This document shows positions 40,611 to 50,822 of a DNA stretch of 64,000 bases, in pieces. Where the stretch lies: contig NC_090706.1 of assembly GCF_040954835.1 (NCBI RefSeq), positions 24,003,148-24,067,147 of the forward strand, written 5' to 3'. Numbering within the stretch: position 1 is the first letter of the stretch; every line of letters starts with the position of its first letter. The translations under genes were made by a program, and so were the position numbers. This stretch comes from Lepisosteus oculatus. Taxonomy: Eukaryota; Chordata; Actinopteri; Semionotiformes; Lepisosteidae. The notes under the pieces are model-generated. The model was not told where the DNA came from, did not search any database, and saw only the letters and a program-made list of their open reading frames with translations.

Positions 40611-43600
40611 ATCAAGCAAGCTGAATTAAAGAATGTATACATTTTTATGAAATAAAGAATAAAACATATAAGGAAAGCTATAACTATTATGTTTCACTGA
40701 TACTGCTAAACATACTGTACATAAAACTACAACATCCAACAAAATCAGCAACTCAAACTAGCATTTAGAGACATCTGTTCCTAGTTCACCATAAATTTAC
40801 TTTATGATTATTTTAGAGGAAAACAAAATTACATATCAGTAAATGTGAAAATGTTTAATTAGACTTTTATCTTTGCTTGAGATAAAACCAAAGAATAAAA
40901 TAATAATTTCGACCATGTAACTGTAAAGACACAGTCCTACTTATTTATAATGCACTTTTTTTTACCCAAAAAGAGTGATAATTGACTGTAAATGATTGAA
41001 GACATCATATTCTGAAAGAAAATAAAAAGAGGCCATATCCTTAAAACATTTTTTTTAATTATAATTTTACCACTAATGTGATATTGTTGTAATTTTTTAT
41101 GATCCATATACTTATTGTTTATTAAATCAACATTTTGTACAATAAATAACTTGCATATTTAAACACTGTGTGAATTACATTTTAACCAGATTTTAATGGA
41201 ATCTGCTGGTCAGCACTTCATTAAGAAAGTGTTCTATTCGTTACTATGTTTAAAATAGGAAAGCAAACTATTACTGGTGATAGGAACATCTAATTGTAGA
41301 AAACAGTATTTCCACATGTTATTTTGTAGCATAACATATTCCCAAAAAGAATGCAATATTAAAAAATTCTAAGAATATAAGAACAACTAAAATAATACAG
41401 TAATCATGTATTAGTAAGACAAAAATATAATTTAACAAATATATTTATATAGCATAAAAATCAAATATCTATAATACTACATTACAGTTTAATCCTTTAA
41501 AGAAATTTCAAAGCATAGAATTTTATTAAAAACAATCCTTTATTATGTTTTATAACATGAATACAAATGTATAATTTATCTGTCCATCTGTTGCTTCTGT
41601 TTTATTGTATGATTTCTCATTGTGCAGGCAATATCTTAAAATGTGTGCTCATTTGATGATCATTGTTTCTGACTTTGATATGGTATGCCTTGATGTTTGC
41701 CTAGTTTTCATTGGCCTGACAGGATATATTTAGACCTTATAATGAAATACTTTAATCACGCAGTAATCATATTTATAAAATTATTACATTAGTCATAGGC
41801 AATTAATACATCTATTAAAATTTACATTTTTTTAAAAGTGCAATAATTGTTCTACATTTTCTAATCAAGAATCTAGAGCTCGCAACTGGATTCACTCGTG
41901 TTTTTTCAGTAACACAAAAGTTATACAATGGAAAAGAACATACACTTGTGTTTCAGTAGTAATTAAATGTGTTAAAGACAAAAATGCAATGATAATCGTA
42001 TTAACACAAATCTGTGTCAGAACAGACAAATCACAAAATTGTTTCTTGTTTCAACGTTTTGCGTAAACTTAATGTATTTCTAAGTACTTCATGCTTTGCA
42101 AAACACACTCTAAGAGCAATGTGTTTATCAATTAAAGCACACATTTTCTAGTATTAAATCTAGCGAACTTTCGAATTAAAAATTTGGAAAATAAAGGAAA
42201 CCTAATTCTCTATTAATGTCTTAAGTGCTAATCCTCTCACTTGTGTTTTGATTTTTAAAATGTATTTTTATGATAACTAGCAAGAAGCACAAACAAGAAG
42301 CCATGTTTCCAAAAGTATTTGTAAGTAAGTAATGTAGAAAGAAAGCCGTTACAAATGTTCTGTAAACCAGATAAAATTCAAGCTTGTCTGTGTAAATATC
42401 CTTCGGATCTGTGCAATTAAAACAAGCTCAACGTAAATCGACAAATTGATTGATTTGATAACTTATCTGATCATTGTAATATAATATTCAAAGAAAGACT
42501 AATATTTATAAACTAATTTCACGCGCTAGTAAATGTAAAGGAAAAACAAGAACGTATTGCTTCCAAGAGCATTAATCTGCTTCGAGCGCCATCTTGTGAC
42601 ACATTGAGTTCAATACAGTACCTTTAGTTTTTTTCACGTTACAGGACGTGACTTATCTTTCCTTTTGTTTTCTTTTTTCCTTGTTATTCATGTGATGAGT
42701 TCTTTATCCACTTCTGAATGTTATCATCCAGTTTTCTTTAAATATAGTAAAAGTGGGTCTTGGCACTCAGTGATAAGAATATTGTTAGTTGCATGAGATG
42801 TAGTATATTAAAGGAAGTCAGGGGTTTGGCTTTCTTCCAGATATTCTATGCTTACCACATCCCTGCTATTTTGTCAAAACATGTTGCATTTAACGAAAAA
42901 GTAAAAAAATATTCGTGTAACGCAGTTCTTCTGAGACAATAGAGGTGGTGTTTTACATATTTTAACAGATTATGAATAAAAATAATTCTGATAAAGAAAA
43001 ATGAAACTTGATAAATCCGGTGATGGCAATACTAAGAATGAAGAGAATATGATGATGATAATGATGGAAGTCAAGAAGAAGAGGAGTGAAGGGAACAATA
43101 AAAAGAAGCCATAGAACAAAACTATTGACTTGTTTCTTATATTAAATATCACAAACAAATGTTGAGTTTCATTTCCCACTTTATTATTATAAATATACTA
43201 AAATACAGATATCCTTAAGAAATAAATCCAGTGTAAAACTCACACGGTTTGTATAAATATACATATTCTAATTCATGCCACAGCTAAAAAAATGCTTATA
43301 AAAACAATAAAGAGTTTTTTCTATTTCAGTGCAAACAATGCTCAATTTTAACATTTTAGGCTAGCTTATTAGCGTTGCAAAATGAAATCTGAGTGAAAAT
43401 AGTGATTAAGCTATGGTTTTTCCTTTTCCAGTTACATTCAGAAGGTGGGAAGGAAGTTGTGTTGAAAGCACACAAAACAGAGGTTTTAAAATCACCATAC
43501 AGTGTGGACAGCAAGAGTAAAAATGGGTGTTGAGGACTGAGGATAAAAATTACATGTGACACTGAGTTAATCAGAAGAAATGATTAACTCAATGCATTTT

Positions 43601-43721
43601 AAATAACTTATTTTAAATAAGTTTCCTTAGCAGTCATCTTAAAACTGATATAGTGCAAAGCAAGAAAAACAAAAGTAAGCAACGAGTCCATTTTACTTTT
43701 ATTATAAATTCACAACATGTA
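40611..43721. other. Intergenic, no gene recognised
   Basis: AT-rich sequence. No supported feature except a perfect 11-bp hairpin at 43563-43591 (tgagttaatca, 7-base loop, tgattaactca). Confidence 0.5.
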
Positions 43722-44060
43722 CACCCAAACATTTTCTAACTGCCTCTTCCTATTATGGATCATGGGGAAGTCAGAGTTTATCCCAGCAAGCAATGGGCAC
43801 AATGTAGGGTACACCCTGGGTGTGATGTACCAGCCCACCACAGGACATACACACAAACACACTCACTCAGAGTCAGTTTGACAAAGAAGCCAATTAACCT
43901 ACCAGTATGTCTTTGGACTGTGTGAGGAAACCCAGAAGAATTTGGGGAGAACAAACAAACTCTCTACAGAGAAGGTCCAAGGTCCAAGGTCTGGAATCGA
44001 ACCCAGGGCCCCAGCACTGTGAGGCAGTAGTGCTAATGACTGCATGACTATGCCACCCTG
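43722..44060 (-). mobile_element. tRNA-derived SINE, full-length copy (reverse)
   Basis: Complete reverse copy of the family at 21815. The tail complement cattttctaactgcctcttc is first, then the ccaattaacctaccagtatg and tttggactgtgtgagg blocks. The tRNA-like head follows, with the B-box complement ggaatcgaaccc at 43993-44004 and the A-box region near 44025-44055. A small local duplication (aggtcca) is present near 43975. Confidence 0.9.
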
Positions 44061-45096
44061 GATGCACATCAGCGTTTTTAAAATGTTTTACACAAATTTT
44101 GTAAAGGTTTTCTGTTTGAAGATACACTGTATAGTAAATTGACACTGTTGCTGTCACTCAGCTAATGACTGCACACATGATGTAAAAGCCTACGATGGTG
44201 AAGCCAACTTCTAAAAGCAATTACCATATTACCATTTTTGATTCTCACCAGGATTTCCAGTCACATGAATAAACCAAAATGCTCGTACAGAAGAAGACTA
44301 TCACAGAAAAGGGAGAGACCATAATTACAAAAAAATATCATTACAAAATGTTATAAAGATTTGATTATAGACTTGTGACAGAAAATAGTTTTTATATACA
44401 TTTATTTTCTAAAATACCAATTAAAACATTTATGCCATTGCACAGCTCCAACCAAACACGCTGTCCTACCTCTAGGTAACACCCTTGGACAAAATTGTCA
44501 CTGAAGTAATGATGCATCGCTGAGACCCAGAGTTCCTTGTTAGGAACGAAGAACACCTGGCAGGTATATAAGTGTGTTTTTAAAGAAACTGAAATATTTA
44601 ACAGTCTATGAAAAGCAGTTGAAATTAATATAATAAAAATATCTTCATTCAAAATTGTACTAAAAAATATCAACTTCACTGTTAAATTCCACTATTAGAG
44701 CAAAGACATACACAGTTACCTGTTGAAAGACTAAGTTTCAATATCTGAAATAAAAGGTAACTGTGATTGAAAATCCTGAAATCTTAAAATTAATTACACA
44801 CAGGTCTCGTCTGGTATGTTAAAGATTGTCTTATAAATCATATTAATAGTATTTATTATATAAATATATACATAATATTAACATAGCCCAAGGCTGCACC
44901 TCACCAGATAAAAAAATCAAGAACTACAAGTTTATCATTTGTAGCAGTGGTGACACCACATAAGATTTTTGAAGTTAGACATATTTATACTAAACTATTT
45001 AAGTACATGTAGTTTACATAAACTATATATTCTATTCCTGGTTACCATATTATCTGTCGAACTGAGAACTTTGTTCTATTACAATAGGATTGTTGT
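44061..45096. other. Intergenic, no gene recognised
   Basis: AT-rich spacer between a SINE and a Penelope-like fold-back element. No feature is supported. Confidence 0.5.
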
Positions 45097-45290
45097 AAAT
45101 AGTTCAAGTAGGTAGCTGCATCAGCATGCGGAAACTGCAAAGGAACAACTAAAGGTGTATTCCATACTGAAAAGAGAAGAAAAGAAACAGAACCTTTAGG
45201 CACACACATGAAGAAGGCTCCACAGCCGAAACGTTGTGTTTCTTTTCTCCTCTTTTCAGCATGGATTACATCTTTACTTGTTCCTTTGTA
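45097..45290. mobile_element. Penelope-like fold-back element upstream of vdac1
   Basis: The left outer end is gttcaagtaggtagctgcat, followed by an arm with gtgtattccatactgaaaag. The right arm is gccgaaacgttgtgtttctt, cttttcagcatgg, then ttacttgttcctttg. The arms are inverted as in the copy at 22235. A hammerhead-like core lies at 45204-45239, with the first core base changed (C to A). The element ends about 350 bp upstream of the presumed first exon of vdac1. Confidence 0.82.
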
Positions 45291-45599
45291 TTAAACAGAT
45301 TATTGCATCCGTGAGCACAGAATTTGAAAGAAAATTGAATTAACAGCTGCTATTCATTAATAACTAAAAGTTACGTTTTGAACACTTCGAACATATAAAA
45401 AATACAACATCAGGGTTTTCTAAGAAATCAGCGTGTATATAATCTGGTACAAAAACTCAACAGCATGCCCTGTTATCAGTAAAGTCTGTTATTCTTGCAA
45501 GCCACAAGCGTGCTCTCATGTTGCTAGAACATATTTTACTTTCTGCACGTATGGCTATAATGTTGAATATTATTATATTGGTGTAATTCTTTTTGTTGT

Positions 45600-45782
45600 G
45601 TCACATGGTTTACAAAGATATAGCCATCTGCCTCCCATGCACTCTGAGCCGGAGGCGTGTCTTCACAATGCGCGTCTGCGTATCTATGCTTCAAGCCAAA
45701 GACGGAAGCGCCTCCCCTTTCTCCTCCTGATGTTCGACTGACGAGGGTTGGATCCCAACAGGATCAGACAGCACTAGTTAAG
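45600..45782 (+). promoter_or_regulatory. vdac1: Probable vdac1 promoter and non-coding first exon
   Basis: VDAC1 coding starts in exon 2 just after an acceptor (ATG 3 nt inside the exon), so an upstream non-coding exon is needed. This interval is less AT-rich, with CpGs through 45640-45730, and ends in a good donor (AAG|GTATGT at 45782/45783). A second CpG-bearing candidate with a possible donor lies at about 46540-46625 and may be an alternative first exon. The transcription start cannot be placed from sequence alone. Confidence 0.45.
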
Positions 45783-47204
45783 GTATGTCGAAATTTAATC
45801 CAGAAAGGCCATTTATGTACCGCGACGATGGCTTGGTATCTACTGGATACCGACCTTGAAGGAACATAAATAATATCGCTTGCAAACGTGCAAAACCTGC
45901 CGGAAAAAAGCGTTGCTCACAAGATGCTGATGCTGCACTGCAGATAAGTAGATCGTTTGTGCGTGCCAGGCCTCGGAATGGTAGTAAGGCTTAGATAATT
46001 CCTGTGATCAGGCTGGTGGTCAGCAATAATTTGAAGCGTCATTGCAACAATGATAGTATATTTAGCTTTTCAGTTTGTGCACAAATGCGTTGAGATTGAT
46101 AGAAATAAGGTCGAGTAACTCACGCTTATATCTAAATGCTCTTGAAGCAGAAATACTGTATATCCGTATGTCTGTCAAAGCACCATTTGTAAATCATTAT
46201 TTAATGTGTGTTTTTATTGCTGAAAAATGTATAATAGAATAAAACGTGACACCTTCTAGTGAAAAAAATGCATTATTACGGAAGTTTGTTTTGAAAGCAT
46301 GTGAATCTTGGCCCTCAAAGTGACACTTCGTTTAATGTACAGCATTAATCGCAGTCGGTAGTCCGAACATCATTTTATAATCACTTCAAGCATTGCTTCG
46401 TCGGTTTTACTAAGTAGCATACAATGGTTGGTTAACTTACGTCTCTGTAAAAGTAGAATAAGTTATTTATGTACACCGTGCATAAAAACAAAAACGTGAC
46501 TTTTGAATCTGAAGTCGATTATGTGAAGTGTCATCTTCAAAGTGAGCACCGGTTGGTCTGAGACGGTGATATGTGTCGGGCCTGTTCTTCGTGTCTCGCT
46601 CGCTCGGCTGGATGGTACAGCAGGTGACCTCTATTCAGCATTGAGAAGGTTGTGCACACATTGCATCCATCACAGACTGGTTTGGAAAGGACAGTTGCAC
46701 AGCTTTAGAAATGGAGAATCAAAGGGCAATTTGCTGCTCAGAAACCATCATTTGGCATTTCAGACTTGTGGCTTTTTATATATTGCTGTACTTTCATTGA
46801 GCCTTAATGAGATAAAAAACAGATGAAGGGTGAGATAACTTTCATGTACTGTGTTTTACTCTCATCATGGTGTTTTTATTTAAGTGATATTGTGAATTTT
46901 GTACTTCTAAAACATTGTAAAATTTCAAGGATATTGTGTGTTGGTTTCTTAACTAAAACCTCTTGGAGGATATGTGTAGGTCTGCTATGAAGAGGAAGAA
47001 TCTATATGGAATATATAGAATATTTCACATCACACTGCAGTTGATTTGCCGTCCACTTCATTTAATAGAGTTTTAAGCATGCCAATGGACTCGTTTTAGA
47101 GTCAGTACTGGGGTGTACAAAATGCATCAATAATTGGTTCTGTCTTCTTTTGAAGTTTGTATCCTGTCCCTAATGAGCAAAACTTAATTCCGTTGCAGTT
47201 TTAC

Positions 47205-47740
47205 TACTTTGTAGTAATCTCAGAAGAGATCACTTCTTGTGACAAGATACAAGAGATGTACCTTGTAAGATCTTAGAAGCTAAGCATGGTTAGGCCTGAT
47301 CAGTACTGAGATGGGAGGTATCTGGGGAAAACAAGATGGTCGCTGTAAGTGGTTTTGGTGGATCATTAGGTGGCACTCTTCTTTCTGAACCAGAATTTCC
47401 TTTCAAACCAATGCCCCAGTATGGTCACGGGGCACTGTGGTGTAGGAGATGCTTTCAAAAGAATGTGTCCTTTGGATAACACATTAAACGAATAAGAGAA
47501 TGAGTGTTAATTCCAGTGTCCTGGAGAAATTCCACTTTGGGCTTGCACATTCTGACCTCCTGGCTTAACTTCTCCTGTAGTTTTAATTGATTAAATAATT
47601 ATCTTCCTCATCTTAGCTGCTGTGTTGTGGGGCTGTAGGTGTAGAGTGGCGTCTGTATATCACCCAGGTCTACATATCAGTTAATCCTATATGTGTGATA
47701 CTTTGAGATCTGTTGGGATGGGAAGTGTTATTCAGCTGGA
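47205..47740 (+). mobile_element. 5S rRNA-derived SINE (SINE3-like), near full length
   Basis: The 5S-like head covers about 47205-47345, with gatcttagaagctaagcatg, gttaggcctgatcagtactg and agatgggaggtatctgggga; these correspond to the 5S internal promoter. The body (ggttttggtggatcattagg, ccagtatggtcacggggcac, tttggataacacattaaacg) matches the reverse copy at 40010. The 3' part parallels the copy at 48075. It is diverged from functional 5S rRNA, so it is not a 5S gene. Confidence 0.85.
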
Positions 47741-48074
47741 AAAAGTTATTTTCTTATTATTGTTTCTGTATTTTAAGAACAAATTTCCTGTTGTTCTTTC
47801 CTTTTGAAATGAATCGACTTCTTTCCCTTTCCATTTTTTTCACTCTCCAGCAGTTTTAGGACTCGTGAGATATTGTCCTTTATGTGTGTTTTCCTTTGGG
47901 TTGTGCAGGTTTTCCTTGGAAGACAAGAGCATTAGAATGATGCCAGAAAAAATACAAAACTGAAACTATCACAGTAAAGAGCTGGAAAAAGTGTTTGAAA
48001 TATCCATATTTTTATATTGATTAGTTTATATAGCTGTTAGTCTGTTACAACACAAAAGTGTTGTAAAAGTGTAA

Positions 48075-48442
48075 AAATCTGTCCTTCGGATGAGACGTAA
48101 AACCGAGGTCCTGACTCTCTGTGGTCATTAAAAATCCCAGGGCGTTTCTAAAAAAGAGTAGGGGTGTAACCCCGGCGTCCTGGCCAAATTTCCCATTGGC
48201 CCTTACCAATCATGGCCTCCTAATAATCCCCATCTATGAATTGGCTTCATTACTCTGCTCTCCTCCCCACTGATAGCTGATGGGTGGTGAGCCTTCTGGG
48301 GCACTATGGCTGCCATTGCATCATCCAGGTGGATGCTGCACATTGGTGGTGGTGGTGGAGGGGAGTCCCCATTACCTGTAAAGCGCTTTGAGTGGAGTGT
48401 CCAGAAAAGTGCTATATAAGTGTAAGCAATGATTAATTATTA
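48075..48442 (+). mobile_element. 5S-derived SINE, 5'-truncated copy
   Basis: The copy begins in the body (ctgtccttcggatgagacgt, aaaaccgaggtcctgactct), with gcgtcctggccaaatttccc and a well-preserved 3' end: aagcgctttgagtggagtgt followed by ccagaaaagtgctatataag and a short ATT tail. It lacks the 5S-like head. The landmarks follow the 3' half of the copy 330 bp upstream but are better preserved, so this copy is probably younger. Confidence 0.85.
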
Positions 48443-49889
48443 TTAAAAGAGTGCGTCAATGTGGTTCTGTCAGCAATAGATCATGATGATATTTAAAAAT
48501 GTGATTCCTAATAAAAAAATCAGCATGGTTTTTAGATATCAAAGTGAGAGAGCTGTTTGAAGCTTCCAAATCATTTCAGCAGGCAGGGTCGCTATTGGCT
48601 TTGATTTAGACTACTGGTATAAACCACAGGCTTTCCGTACTAGTGTAGCTTGGGCTTCATTTAAAGAATGCTGAATGGCATAACTATCTTTGTTTTGCAA
48701 GCCTTGTTAAATTCTAGATGCCTTTTGGGTTATCTTATCTTTGAGGTATTTCAGCAGCTCAAAGTGTTGTTAAATTAGACTGTGATATACACATAAATGG
48801 AAATACAATCTCCGAGGAAGGACACTTTAGATTATTTAGTTTGTGAGTGCTGCATGCAAGAAGTAAATGCAGATTTTGCCTGAATCACTACAGGAGCAGT
48901 TTGAAGTTTGGATAGAGCTCTGCTTCCCTTTGTTTGAGAAGTGAGCTGTCCAAGGGGCACACAGATCAATAAGCATCCTACCGGATTGTGTCACTTGGGC
49001 AGGGTTGCTAACCCTTAATGTCCTTCTACAACAAACAAGTTTCTTTTCCCAGTTTGTTCTCTGTTTTATTAATTGTACAAACGTACTGAATTTTCATAAT
49101 TCATTTTCATAAAAAATGATATCCTGAAATAAAGATATTATGTTAATGTCATTCAGTAGGTAAGATGATAAATGTGCTCCAAACTGTCTGGAATGTGTCT
49201 TACTATGCCACATTTTTGAAAAGTGTACAGAAGGCATTTGACTTCCAAATGATAGGTGGATTCACATGCCCTACTTACGCTCCACTTAGCAGATTTGTCT
49301 CCTGTTGTATTAGTGTCAGTTAATATTCTGCAGACTGGGTTTGGCAGCATTCTTAGTAGCTACTTTCTGTGCAAGAACAAGAAGCTATTATACATAAATA
49401 GTGACTTGTAACAAGCTGTAGAGGAGTTTATCCTGCTAAAAAGATTATGGACTTTTTGCTTCCTGTAGTATGTTGAAGGTTCAGAGCAAAACCAATATTT
49501 TGCTGTAAGATGTACAAGAAAACCTTACTGTACCTCTTTACTGATTGTAATATCGTGACATTTTTGTGACTTTTTGTTCTCCTTATTAAAAGCCATTTGA
49601 CTTCATAAAGAGACCATCATCTGCAGAATCGTTCTGATGTTACAGGTCCATAGTCCTTTAACAAATAAGGATGGGAAATACTCTTAACTTACTACTTACT
49701 AACAAGTATGTTAAGTTGCTGCACTCTCCGAACAGCCAAAAAAGTCTTTATCTGAAATGTCCTGAGATAATACCCTTATTTATTTGATTTTAACATTTTG
49801 TGTTTTGGCTGCAGTGACTCATCAGTTATGAATTTAATTGATCTTTATGCACCATATATACTTGGACAAAATGAACATTTAGTAGATGA

Positions 49890-50150
49890 TCCAGACATCC
49901 ATTCATTTTCTGACCACTTTATCCAGTACAGGGTCGCAGGAGAGCCAGAGTCTATCCCAGCAAGCAACAGGTGCAAGGCAGGGTACACCCTGGATGTGAT
50001 GCCAGTCCTTCCAAGGGCAGACAGACGGAAAGACACAAACATTCACTCGCTTACACCAAGGCCAATTTTCTCACAAGCTAATTAGTCTACCAGTATGTTT
50101 TTGGACTGGTAAGAACACCAGGAGGAAACATGCAGAACACACAATCTCCT
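49890..50150 (-). mobile_element. tRNA-derived SINE, truncated copy (reverse)
   Basis: Reverse member of the 21815 family: cattttctgaccactttatc, cagtacagggtcgcaggaga, aaggcagggtacaccctgga, then a ctaattagtctaccagtatg block. The tRNA-like head is missing beyond about 50150. It lies in vdac1 intron 1. Confidence 0.88.
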
Positions 50151-50822
50151 TGTCAAAATGACTTATTTCTGTATGAGAGCTCGCCTATGTCTTAAATACT
50201 TGAATTTACTCCAGCTCATGCATGACCTAGTATGATTTCTGACTTAATACATACTGCACCAACTGCTCTTTGGCATAGTTTTGTACGAAGCATATGGAAG
50301 ACGTTTTCGTCTAAATGTTATATTAATTAATAGAAAACCAAATGGATTGTGTTATGTTTTAACAGTGTTAATCTGATAGCAGGACTAAGCATTTAATCTT
50401 CACTGCCTAGCTCAGTGAAGAACATTTTATCTTTGGGATATTATTTTTTATTGTTCCTTAACAAGGTGTGCCTGTATGATTCCCTGTGGAGCCAGGTAGA
50501 TAGGAGCTGAATACCAGATGAATTAAGACAGGAAGAAAGTCAAGTACATGTTTTTCTTTTAAACCTGCACCTAGAGGTCTGTAAAAATGTTTTAAAGCAA
50601 CAACCTAATTAGCTCTAGGAAGTCTAAGCTGGGACTCTCCAGGTTGGTGGTCGGAGACCCCCTTTTTGAAATGTGATGCAATCATGTTATGTCTTTTCAG
50701 TGACTGATTTTTTTTTAACAACGGAAAGATGCAGCTTATATATTTACCCTTTTGAGTCTTTAAATGATATTGCTCATGGCTTTTCTGCATTGTAACCAAA
50801 CATTTTTCCTGTTTGGCAGATA

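Larger units (their letters stand above)
45783..50819 (+). other. vdac1: vdac1 intron 1 (presumed)
   Basis: About 5 kb between the presumed non-coding exon and coding exon 2. It holds two 5S-derived SINE copies and one reverse tRNA-derived SINE, listed separately. The remainder shows no gene. Confidence 0.5.

Noticed and set aside
43990..44055. tRNA gene
   Set aside because: Pol III box-like sequences are present, but they form the head of a SINE, and no cloverleaf can be supported.
47205..47345. 5S rRNA gene
   Set aside because: It has the 5S internal promoter pattern but is strongly diverged and continues into a SINE body shared with other copies.
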